This document shows positions 1 through 5,679 of a stretch of DNA of 12,089 bases, one piece after another. The stretch is from the NCBI GenBank assembly GCA_030612945.1, contig JAUWMY010000036.1:1-12089 (forward strand), written 5' to 3'. Origin of the DNA: Desulfobacteraceae bacterium. Its GTDB lineage: Bacteria > Desulfobacterota > DSM-4660 > Desulfatiglandales > Desulfatiglandaceae. The stretch's first letter is position 1. Each line of letters opens with the position of its first letter. The translations under genes were made by a program, and so were the position numbers. The notes beneath the pieces are model-generated. The model was not told where the DNA came from. It made no database searches and saw only the letters and a program-made list of their open reading frames with translations.

Positions 1-170
1 ATCTTCAGGCCATCTTTGTCCGATCCTCAACCGCAAAATCCTCGAAAGAGTCCTACTATTACTGTGGCTTTGCGATTTCGGATCGAACAAAGCTAACCTA
101 AACCTGGGCGCCAATTCTGTGAAGTTATTTTTGCGCGAACCCTTAGAAGTGTGATTCGAGCATGTCGCAC

Positions 171-203
171 CTCCCGATCTCGTCCCGGTCTCGGGACTGG
201 GAG
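171..203. repeat. GC-rich imperfect hairpin downstream of the radical SAM gene
   Basis: Inner arms GTCCCG (182-187) and CGGGAC (192-197) enclose the loop GTCT, and outer arms CTCCC (171-175) and GGGAG (199-203) extend the stem around a 6-nt/1-nt internal loop. It lies just beyond the stop of the minus-strand radical SAM gene. It could therefore stabilise the 3' end of that transcript or help terminate it, but no T tract follows on either strand, so it is not called an intrinsic terminator. The rest of positions 1-224 shows no supportable gene. Confidence 0.4.
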
Positions 204-224
204 GGCGGGCTTCAATCCTATCGA

Positions 225-1283
225 CTATTTCCAGTTATGGGTCTGTGGTTGCGGCAGTTGGTATGACATAAGATGTTGGATGTATTTATTAAACCCATCC
301 TTACCGTTCTTCTCCATTTTTTCAATCTCACTGGATATTTGATCCAGCATACTTTCATCCCTGACAAAATCATCGAGTCTCTGAAAGTAGTGTCCTGATC
401 GATGCAAGAAAGAATAGGCCTGTTTCTGCCTTTTGCTTAAAGAAAGATAGGTGTCAATCTCCTGCAACATTTCGTCTTTTTGGCTGTCAAGATATCCATC
501 AACTCCCATCAAGAGGTTTAGACTGAAATCGCCACACCTAAAATGAGTGTGCATTTCATCGAGGTTCGAAACCAGTAGCCGAATCTCAGCCACGATTTCC
601 TCGTCATTCATAGGAATAAAAGTTCCCTCCTCAACCATCTTCTGCATGGGCGATTTCGGATGCATGGCAAAGGTGCGCACCCTGATATAGTCAGGCCTGA
701 TGGTATTGAGAAGTCCAGCCGTCTCAAGGGCGTGTTCCTTGCTCAAGGTCATTCCACCTACTCCCGGCATTATGTATTCTGAAAGAGAAATGCCGGCATC
801 CATAACTCGGAGGCCCCCGGTCAATATATCCTCCGGTGGCGATCCCTTCTGTATCATTTTAAGCACCCTGGAAGATCCGCTTTCCATTCCCGTATGGATT
901 CTCGTCAGGCCAGCCTGCTTGAGCGCTTTATATGACTCAGCACTTTTCTTCTTCATGCTTTTAGCACGGGCATAGGTGGTTATCCTGGTAATATTGGGGA
1001 ATTTTATTTTGATATATTCGATTATTTCCAATAGTTCCCTGGTGGAAATAATCAGGGTGTCGGCATCCTGTAGGAAAGCGGATGTAACCCTTTCGAGATA
1101 CGGGCCATGGTCTTCAGCCATCCCGTCAATATCTTTTTTTACCTCATCAACGGTCCTTTTGGAAAAGGTTGTGCCTTTGTATGCCGGACACATAAGGCAC
1201 CGGTTCCAGGGACAATTCCTTGTAACGCGAACTAATAAACTGGATGCTTCACTGGGCGGCCTGATCGGTCCCTGCTCATACAT
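225..1283 (-). CDS. radical SAM protein with CX4CX2C cluster motif
   Basis: A 352-residue predicted cytosolic radical SAM enzyme; the substrate is unknown. The N-terminal stretch around residues 20-36 reads VTRNCPWNRCLMCPAYKG, placing Cys24, Cys29 and Cys32 as ligands of a 4Fe-4S cluster. The spacing is CX4CX2C rather than the usual CX3CX2C. Further TIM-barrel signals include the Gly-Met-Glu-Ser-Gly stretch near residue 132 (typical SAM-contacting 'GxESG' strand) and a Met-Pro-Gly-Val-Gly-Gly turn near 172. The C-terminal 100 residues are helical and contain no extra Cys cluster, so a SPASM-type auxiliary cluster is absent. The ATG is preceded by GGGAG at good spacing. The gene is divergent from a NifU-like scaffold, which could help supply its cluster (inference). 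Family assignment is firm; function is open. Confidence 0.9.
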   Translation of the reverse strand: MYEQGPIRPPSEASSLLVRVTRNCPWNRCLMCPAYKGTTFSKRTVDEVKKDIDGMAEDHGPYLERVTSAFLQDADTLIISTRELLEIIEYIKIKFPNITRITTYARAKSMKKKSAESYKALKQAGLTRIHTGMESGSSRVLKMIQKGSPPEDILTGGLRVMDAGISLSEYIMPGVGGMTLSKEHALETAGLLNTIRPDYIRVRTFAMHPKSPMQKMVEEGTFIPMNDEEIVAEIRLLVSNLDEMHTHFRCGDFSLNLLMGVDGYLDSQKDEMLQEIDTYLSLSKRQKQAYSFLHRSGHYFQRLDDFVRDESMLDQISSEIEKMEKNGKDGFNKYIQHLMSYQLPQPQTHNWK

Positions 1284-1315
1284 GATGTTACTCCCTTAAG
1301 TTTTTTTCTTACATT

Positions 1316-1343
1316 AAAATAAGCCTTTTTGTTGATCATTCAA
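1316..1343 (-). promoter_or_regulatory. possible promoter of the radical SAM gene
   Basis: Reading the minus strand, TTGAAT (complement of 1338-1343) and TATTTT (complement of 1316-1321) are separated by 16 bp and lie about 35 bp upstream of the ATG. Each hexamer matches 4 of 6 sigma70 consensus bases, so support is modest in this AT-rich stretch. Confidence 0.3.
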
Positions 1344-1352
1344 GTGTGATGC

Positions 1353-1378
1353 CCATGTAAAAAACCCTTTTTACATGG
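1353..1378. repeat. perfect 11-bp hairpin in divergent intergenic region
   Basis: CCATGTAAAAA (1353-1363) and TTTTTACATGG (1368-1378) are exact reverse complements around the 4-nt loop ACCC. The palindrome sits just upstream of the putative radical SAM promoter and about 150 bp upstream of the NifU-like promoter. An operator or RNA hairpin are both possible. No T tract supports a terminator beyond the stem itself. Downstream (1379-1420) are short imperfect GGGATT/GGAATT-like repeats with no recognised meaning. Confidence 0.5.
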
Positions 1379-1523
1379 ATTTAGGGATTTGGGGATTCAG
1401 GAATTACGAATTATTTAAGCTTGTTGTGAGAATATTGAATTGGATAATCCTGCAAATTTTGACTTTTTACGAATCTGTCAAGTGTAAAAGGGAAATGATA
1501 ACTTATTGCCACTTTTTAACCTC

Positions 1524-1552
1524 TTGACACAAAATCCTGTTTTCCATATTCT
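1524..1552 (+). promoter_or_regulatory. sigma70-type promoter of the NifU-like gene
   Basis: A consensus -35 box TTGACA (1524-1529) is followed after exactly 17 bp by TATTCT (1547-1552, 4 of 6). The expected start of transcription is near 1559, giving a leader of about 23 nt before the TTG start codon. Confidence 0.65.
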
Positions 1553-1581
1553 CCGGACATTATTGAGTTAAGGAAGATGAT

Positions 1582-2049
1582 TTGGAAGAAAATAGACCGA
1601 AACAAAGACAAGGCATGCGCCAAGAAAAATTTGATTTTTGGCAGGATCATTCTCTGCATTACTTGGAGATGGCATTTCGCAATGACAGGCGGGAAATCAT
1701 AGAAAGACCTGACGGATACGGCAAGCGTACAGGAGAATGCGGTGATACGGTAGAAATGTTTTTGATATTCCGAGGTAATCGCATTGCCTCAGTCTCTTTC
1801 GATTTGGACGGCTGCATAAGCACAAACGCATGTGCCAATACGGTGGCAGAGCTTGCAGAAGGACAAAACCTGGCAGAGGCATGGGAAATAAGCACGGAAA
1901 ATGTCATTAAATATTTGGAGACCCTGCCACCCGAAAACACCCACTGCGCGGAACTTGCGGTAGGAGCCTTTTACCTGGCTCTGGCCAACTATAAAGACCT
2001 CAAACGTAACCCCTATAAGATATACGGATCATTCCACCGCCAAAAGTAA
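1582..2049 (+). CDS. NifU/IscU-like iron-sulfur cluster assembly scaffold
   Basis: A 155-residue protein whose core (about residues 45-140) matches the NifU N-terminal/IscU fold, which builds 2Fe-2S or 4Fe-4S clusters and hands them to apo-proteins in the cytosol. The three IscU ligand positions are present: Cys53 in Gly-Glu-Cys-Gly-Asp (with the conserved Asp55), Cys78 in Asp-Gly-Cys, and Cys122 preceded by His121, as in the His-Cys pair of IscU. An extra Cys84 lies close to Cys78. No C-terminal Nfu or BFD-like 2Fe-2S domain is attached, and no cysteine desulfurase gene is adjacent. The start is TTG with AAGGAAG just upstream; the alternative ATG at residue 12 would remove a basic, poorly conserved N-terminus. 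It is transcribed singly from its own promoter and divergently from the radical SAM gene. Confidence 0.88.
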   Translation: MEENRPKQRQGMRQEKFDFWQDHSLHYLEMAFRNDRREIIERPDGYGKRTGECGDTVEMFLIFRGNRIASVSFDLDGCISTNACANTVAELAEGQNLAEAWEISTENVIKYLETLPPENTHCAELAVGAFYLALANYKDLKRNPYKIYGSFHRQK

Positions 2050-2086
2050 TGCCCCTCATGCCCGAACGTGATCCGGTATTTTCTGA

Positions 2087-2153
2087 TAAACCAGTACCCA
2101 GTTCCGGATACCAAGTACCACCTAAATTGAGTTTGACTCAATTAAGGTGACAC
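2087..2153 (+). repeat. palindromic dispersed repeat, copy A
   Basis: Contains a hairpin with arms AATTGAGT (2125-2132) and ACTCAATT (2136-2143), loop TTG, extended by CACCT/AGGTG after one mismatch. To its left is a segment rich in GTACC/CAGT steps (2088-2116). The reverse complement of copy B at 4096-4165 matches it over nearly its whole length with few substitutions, and copy C at 4253-4315 is a more diverged, shorter relative. It occupies the gap between the NifU-like gene and the DMT transporter; no promoter was recognised inside it. Confidence 0.75.
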
Positions 2154-2207
2154 TAACGCGGAAGCGTTCCCCTGGCTGGCAGGTGATCTTTATAACGGAG
2201 GAAAAAA

Positions 2208-3053
2208 TTGATATTCGGATCGGAAACCATGGCGGTCACCTACGGGTTGTGTTCCGCCGCATCCTGGGGCATGGCAGATTTCAGCGGCGGCTTCGCCACC
2301 CGGCGCAACAATGTGTTCGCGGTGGTGATCCTCTCACAGATCATTGCCGGAGTGCTTCTTCTCATGGTAACCCTGGCCCTGACCGAGGGTCTGCCCGCCT
2401 ATCCTCAGATGATCTGGGGCGGTGTGGCCGGCGTCGCCGGGTCCGTCGGCATCATGGCGCTCTATATCGGCCTGGCCCGGGGTCGTATGGGGATCGTTTC
2501 TTCAATCGCCGCTGTGGTGGCCGCCGTTATCCCGATCTTATTTGCCTTTTTTAACGAGGGTCTGCCGCCGGCCACCAAGCTGATCGGTTTCGGCTTCGCC
2601 TTTGTGGCGGTCTGGTTCCTGACCCGATCCGAGGGGCAAACCATCATGCAGCGCGACGAATGGCTTTTCCCGCTGCTGGCAGGAATCGGATTCGGTGTTT
2701 TTTTCATTTGCATCGACCACGTCAGCCAAAGCGCTATTCTGTGGCCCTTAGTGGCGGTCCGGGTAACATCGATCCTGACGGTGCTGTGCTTCGTTCTAAC
2801 GCGGCAGAAAATCGAATGGCCCGGCGTCAAACAGATGCCGATAATCGCGTTTATCGGCATCGGTGACACGGCCGGCAACGTGTTTTTCGCCCTTGCCACC
2901 CGGCTGGGACGACTGGATATTTCCGCGGTAGTGGCGTCCCTTTATCCGGCCGTTACGGTATTGCTGGCCTGGTTCATCCTCAAGGAGCGCCTGATGCCAC
3001 GCCAGTGGATCGGTGTGGGCGCCGCCCTGTGCGCCCTGGTCCTGATCTCCTGA
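2208..3053 (+). CDS. DMT superfamily (EamA-type) membrane transporter
   Basis: A 281-residue, very hydrophobic inner-membrane protein with about ten predicted helices arranged as two EamA-like halves. The first half begins with the typical small-residue helix (Gly-Leu-Cys-Ser-Ala-Ala-Ser-Trp-Gly near residues 13-21). The second ends with the family's characteristic block of Ala-Ser-Leu-Tyr-Pro-Ala-Val-Thr-Val-Leu followed by Leu-Lys-Glu-Arg near residues 240-260. These proteins exchange or export small metabolites; the substrate cannot be read from sequence. The TTG start is chosen because ACGGAGGAAAA lies at ideal spacing; an in-frame ATG seven codons later has no comparable ribosome binding site. 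By eye the gene is GC-richer than the neighbouring DUF3795 gene and intergenic DNA, which may point to a separate origin. Confidence 0.85.
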   Translation: MIFGSETMAVTYGLCSAASWGMADFSGGFATRRNNVFAVVILSQIIAGVLLLMVTLALTEGLPAYPQMIWGGVAGVAGSVGIMALYIGLARGRMGIVSSIAAVVAAVIPILFAFFNEGLPPATKLIGFGFAFVAVWFLTRSEGQTIMQRDEWLFPLLAGIGFGVFFICIDHVSQSAILWPLVAVRVTSILTVLCFVLTRQKIEWPGVKQMPIIAFIGIGDTAGNVFFALATRLGRLDISAVVASLYPAVTVLLAWFILKERLMPRQWIGVGAALCALVLIS

Positions 3054-3081
3054 ATCCACATCTCTCTGCTTCGTTATATTG

Positions 3082-3097
3082 CAGGCGCGCCTGTTTT
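3082..3097 (+). terminator. weak candidate terminator after the DMT transporter
   Basis: A 12-bp perfect palindrome CAGGCGCGCCTG (3082-3093) is followed by TTTT. It lies 30 bp past the transporter stop and before the convergent NIPSNAP gene end. As RNA it can only form a 4-bp stem with a CGCG loop, so it would be a weak terminator. Confidence 0.3.
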
Positions 3098-3099
3098 CC

Positions 3100-3420
3100 T
3101 CATCGAATTACCGATTTCTCCGTCGCCTCCAGCCGGGTAATCCTCATTCTCTCCCGGTCAAGCATCTCATCTGCCTGGGGCTTGATCTCGGTTCTCCAGT
3201 ATTCGCTTTCATAGACTTCTTTGTAAAGCCGTTCGGCCTCCTCTTCACTTTCGAAGCGGCGTATCCAGACGTAAAGGTCAGGTTCGTCCACGGCCACAAA
3301 ACTGCCGACAGCCACCATGCCTTTGGACATCTGGAATGGAATGATTTTCTCCTCCATCAATTTGACCCAACGCTCTCGCTTTTCGTCCTTGATTCGATAC
3401 TCGCGAAGCTCAAAAAACAT
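3100..3420 (-). CDS. NIPSNAP family protein
   Basis: A 106-residue single-domain protein of the NIPSNAP family (dimeric alpha-beta ferredoxin-like fold). It opens with the family's Phe-Glu-Leu-Arg-Glu-Tyr strand, continues with a long helix (about residues 14-30), a central strand containing Val-Gly-Ser-Phe, and the aromatic strand Leu-Tyr-Val-Trp-Ile-Arg-Arg-Phe followed by a Glu-rich helix. Members are small soluble proteins whose biochemical role is mostly unknown, so no reaction is assigned. Its length is normal for the family. AGGAGG eight bases upstream fixes the ATG. It lies 77 bp downstream of the DUF3795 gene on the same strand and is probably co-transcribed with it. It converges with the DMT transporter. 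Confidence 0.8.
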   Translation of the reverse strand: MFFELREYRIKDEKRERWVKLMEEKIIPFQMSKGMVAVGSFVAVDEPDLYVWIRRFESEEEAERLYKEVYESEYWRTEIKPQADEMLDRERMRITRLEATEKSVIR

Positions 3421-3497
3421 GTCTTGTACCTCCTGAAATTTCTTAAACCACCCTTCTCCGAAAGTTCCCTGATTTCAACGTCGCTTCCCAGACCAAC

Positions 3498-3971
3498 TCA
3501 ATCGAGATCAACTGCGGCCTTGCATCTATTACACCTCTTTGCACCTCTGAATAATTTGTGCCCACATTCAGGACAGAGATATCGGTTTTCCTCATCTAGA
3601 ACCCATTTTTCAGTCCCCCATTTTCGCCAATGGGGTATAGCTCTCAAGATGACCTTCTTCCCAACCGGCATTGGAAAATCTTCAATGAATTGGCAAGGAA
3701 AATCATCACATTCGTGACAACCCGAGTAACCCCTGCTTTGCGCACAATCTCTTATGGAGCACGACTTACAAAACCCGAATGGATTGTCTGAAAGGCATCC
3801 CTCGCATTGGATATCATCTGTAGAGAGATCTTCAGCTCCTGGAAGTTTCCCCTTATAAACGCCAACCAGCTTTTCCTTGAACTTCTCATTTCTTTCTCTG
3901 GTAGCATAATAGACTGCACACACACCACAATATAAACCGCAGGGGGCCAAAAAATCTCGATTGATTTCCAT
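3498..3971 (-). CDS. DUF3795 Cys-rich protein with C-terminal zinc ribbon
   Basis: A 157-residue protein with 15 cysteines. The N-terminus carries the DUF3795 hallmark Ala-Pro-Cys-Gly-Leu-Tyr-Cys-Gly-Val-Cys (Cys11, 15, 18), followed by further pairs (Gln-Cys-Glu-Gly-Cys, Phe-Cys-Lys-Ser-Cys, Gly-Cys-His-Glu-Cys) and Phe-Pro-Cys, as in this family of putative metal- or Fe-S-binding proteins. After a Trp-rich linker, the last 30 residues form a CPxC...CxxC zinc-ribbon-like knuckle. The ATG at 3971 is chosen over an upstream ATG 21 codons earlier because AAGGAGG sits at ideal spacing before it, and the upstream extension would overlap the predicted promoter. Probable first gene of a two-gene unit with the NIPSNAP gene. 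Function unknown. Confidence 0.82.
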   Translation of the reverse strand: MEINRDFLAPCGLYCGVCAVYYATRERNEKFKEKLVGVYKGKLPGAEDLSTDDIQCEGCLSDNPFGFCKSCSIRDCAQSRGYSGCHECDDFPCQFIEDFPMPVGKKVILRAIPHWRKWGTEKWVLDEENRYLCPECGHKLFRGAKRCNRCKAAVDLD

Positions 3972-3995
3972 GGGGTACCTCCTTAACGTCTCTCG

Positions 3996-4025
3996 ATTAT
4001 AGATTATTTTATTAGCGCTTGTATA
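3996..4025 (-). promoter_or_regulatory. promoter of the DUF3795-NIPSNAP unit
   Basis: On the minus strand a perfect -10 box TATAAT (complement of 3996-4001) lies 18 bp downstream of TATACA (complement of 4020-4025, 4 of 6). A consensus TTGACA is also present further up (complement of 4046-4051), but its spacing to either -10-like box is too long (20 bp or more). Confidence 0.5.
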
Positions 4026-4095
4026 TTTTTCCAAGTTTGAGTGAATGTCAAGGCATAAGGCGGAAGGCGGAAGGCAGGTGTTGAATGGTGGAAGT

Positions 4096-4165
4096 TAGGT
4101 ACTACCTTAATTGAATTAAACTCAATTGAGGTGGTACTTGGTATCCGGTACTGGGTACTGGTTTA
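4096..4165 (-). repeat. palindromic dispersed repeat, copy B
   Basis: Reverse-complement copy of repeat A (2087-2153), matching from the GGTTT end (4160-4164) through the GTACC/GGATACC block and the central hairpin. The arms CCTTAATTGA (4105-4114) and TCAATTGAGG (4122-4131) pair with one G-T wobble. It lies upstream of the DUF3795 promoter in the 517-bp gap 3972-4488. Confidence 0.75.
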
Positions 4166-4252
4166 GAGGAATGCTTTTCATTTTTTATATCTCTTCATCA
4201 AAGGAATACAAAATATGATGTGAAATACAATAAAACCAATACCTGATTGCAA

Positions 4253-4315
4253 ATACCCAATACCACCTTGATTGAGCATCGCTCAATCAGGGTATTCGGC
4301 ACTGGGTGCTGGTTT
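4253..4315 (-). repeat. palindromic dispersed repeat, copy C (diverged)
   Basis: Same orientation as copy B and about 90 bp from it. The hairpin GATTGAGC-ATC-GCTCAATC (4270-4288) is perfect. The flanking GGTATTCGGCACTGGGTGCT block corresponds to the GGTATCCGGTACTGGGTACT block of copy B, while several bases between the hairpin and that block are missing. The AT-rich stretch 4166-4252 between B and C holds nothing I recognise. Confidence 0.65.
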
Positions 4316-4373
4316 CTGGAAAGACTGGATCGGTATCAGGTGACATTTCCCTCGGTGATCTTCTCATTTGAAA

Positions 4374-4402
4374 TTGACATACCCGTGTCTTTCCCCTATG
4401 TT
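4374..4402 (+). promoter_or_regulatory. sigma70-type promoter of the PRTase-like gene
   Basis: Consensus -35 TTGACA (4374-4379), a 17-bp spacer, then TATGTT (4397-4402, 4 of 6). Transcription would start near 4409, leaving a leader of about 80 nt before the coding region. Confidence 0.6.
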
Positions 4403-4488
4403 CTTTCCCAGAAAATAATAATCAGCTATTCTTAGGCTACTATGGTTGATGGAGAAGGATGCACCACTTGACATAGATAAGGAGAGAA

Positions 4489-5481
4489 ATGATGAAGGTG
4501 GATGAGAACCGGTTGTTCCTCGAAGACCTCGGGGAAATCGTGATGTCACGCGGTGGGAAGAACATATGGCTGATAAAGGGGATCACACAGCACGAGGCCT
4601 TTCGAGACAGGTGTCTCCCGGAGAAGATTTATGTGGTCGATTTTCCCGGCAGAGGTCCCGGCCAGGAATTCCTACTCAGCCGTCAGGCCTGCGGGGCAGA
4701 GAAGTTTTTGATGATCAAGGAAATCGGCCATGACATGATCCGCCTTTTCGAGCGTATGTTCGAAGGAAAGGTTGCCCAGTTTGTCATTCTCTGGGGGGGA
4801 CGTCCCCTCGATCTACTTGACGCCAATCCACCGCTTCATCGGATCGGGCTCCTTGACACCACTTACATAAAGCTCACCCGGGTGGAACACGAGGCGGCCT
4901 TTCGCGGGTGGGACATCGTTGAGAGTTCCTTTGTGGGCGAATGGTGGAAAGACGAAACCTGGATCATAATGGAAGAGTGCATCGCCTCGGGCCAGACGGT
5001 GGCACATTTCACGGAGGAGGCTGTCCAGTTCCACCGTCCCAAGCGGATCTTTCTCTTCCCTGTTTGCGCCAGTCTCGAGGGACTGGAGGGGATCTGCCGC
5101 ATATGCATGGAAAACGATATCGAACTCATCCCCGTCTTCAACGGCGCGCTCATAGAAGTGGCAAAGGAGGGTGTGTCAAAGCCTTTCACCGACCTGGGTC
5201 TTCAGCCCCGCACCGTCGTCACAAGGAAATTCTACGGAGACCTTTGTGACCGCTACCAGGGGACGCCACTTTGCTGGGTGGGTGACATCGGAGATTCGAT
5301 CTACAAGCCCGAGCAGTACCTCATGGAGACTCTGGAAGACATGTTGAACGTAGGGATGGACCCCGAACGGGAGGACTTTTCGCTTTGGAGTCCGATTGTG
5401 CGCTCAGATCATTTCCTCACCCAATTCGAGGCTTCAAGACCTAAGATATTCTCCCAGGTAGCGCGTTATTTTACCCCTTAG
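4489..5481 (+). CDS. divergent phosphoribosyltransferase-like protein (UPRT-related fold)
   Basis: A 330-residue soluble protein; I do not recognise a named family but see a type I phosphoribosyltransferase pattern. Residues 158-170 (WIIMEECIASGQT) resemble the PRPP loop of hydrophobic strand, two acids, then A-T-G-G-T. Residues 193-200 (CASLEGLE) fit the 'A-P-E-G' strand of uracil phosphoribosyltransferase, and residues 265-272 (GDIGDSIY) resemble the uracil-contacting G-D-A-G-D-R-x-F block, in the right order. Residues 103-121 can be laid over the UPRT 'R-A-G-L-P' strand region. Departures are EE for the usual DD/DP acids, Gln for the second loop Gly, Ser for Arg in the last block, and about 55 extra C-terminal residues. 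Activity could therefore be altered or lost. AAGGAG precedes two tandem ATGs; the second (4492) has the better spacing. It is convergent with the CodA-like/BMP operon, suggesting nucleobase salvage (inference). Confidence 0.55.
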   Translation: MMKVDENRLFLEDLGEIVMSRGGKNIWLIKGITQHEAFRDRCLPEKIYVVDFPGRGPGQEFLLSRQACGAEKFLMIKEIGHDMIRLFERMFEGKVAQFVILWGGRPLDLLDANPPLHRIGLLDTTYIKLTRVEHEAAFRGWDIVESSFVGEWWKDETWIIMEECIASGQTVAHFTEEAVQFHRPKRIFLFPVCASLEGLEGICRICMENDIELIPVFNGALIEVAKEGVSKPFTDLGLQPRTVVTRKFYGDLCDRYQGTPLCWVGDIGDSIYKPEQYLMETLEDMLNVGMDPEREDFSLWSPIVRSDHFLTQFEASRPKIFSQVARYFTP

Positions 5482-5582
5482 TGCCCTTAGCAATACATTT
5501 GGTGTTGTTTGGCCAAAAAAATTTTTTATCTGTGAAAATCTGTCTACTTTTATGTGAATAGACGGAGCGAAGCGACTCCTTA

Positions 5583-5663
5583 ACTTCCCCGCTGCAAGCG
5601 GGATAAATAGGCACTTCAAATTTTAGTTCACTTCCCCGCTGCAAGCGGGATAAATAGGCACTT
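5583..5663. repeat. two direct copies of a 34-bp hairpin-bearing repeat
   Basis: Identical 34-bp sequences at 5583-5616 and 5630-5663 are separated by 13 bp (period 47). Each contains the hairpin CCCGCT-GCA-AGCGGG. They fill the convergent gap between the PRTase-like gene and the amidohydrolase gene, just past the stop of the latter, where they could act as 3' stabilisers or weak bidirectional terminators. A short imperfect palindrome with GGAG/CTCC ends (5565-5580) precedes them, and an A7T6 run without a GC stem lies at 5515-5527. Confidence 0.8.
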
Positions 5664-5679
5664 TTCCGGTTTATCCGGG

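Noticed and set aside
2147..2554. An out-of-frame 135-codon reading frame overlapping the start of the DMT transporter
   Set aside because: Its translation is Arg/Gly/His-rich, typical of a shifted frame of GC-rich membrane protein DNA, and it has no domain.
3079..3717. A 212-codon open frame on the plus strand across the NIPSNAP and DUF3795 genes
   Set aside because: It is antisense to two genes with clear family signatures and strong ribosome binding sites; its translation has no recognisable domain and its start lacks a Shine-Dalgarno match.
5583..5663. A degenerate or minimal CRISPR array
   Set aside because: There are only two 34-bp repeats and the intervening 13 bp is too short for a spacer; no cas genes are present.
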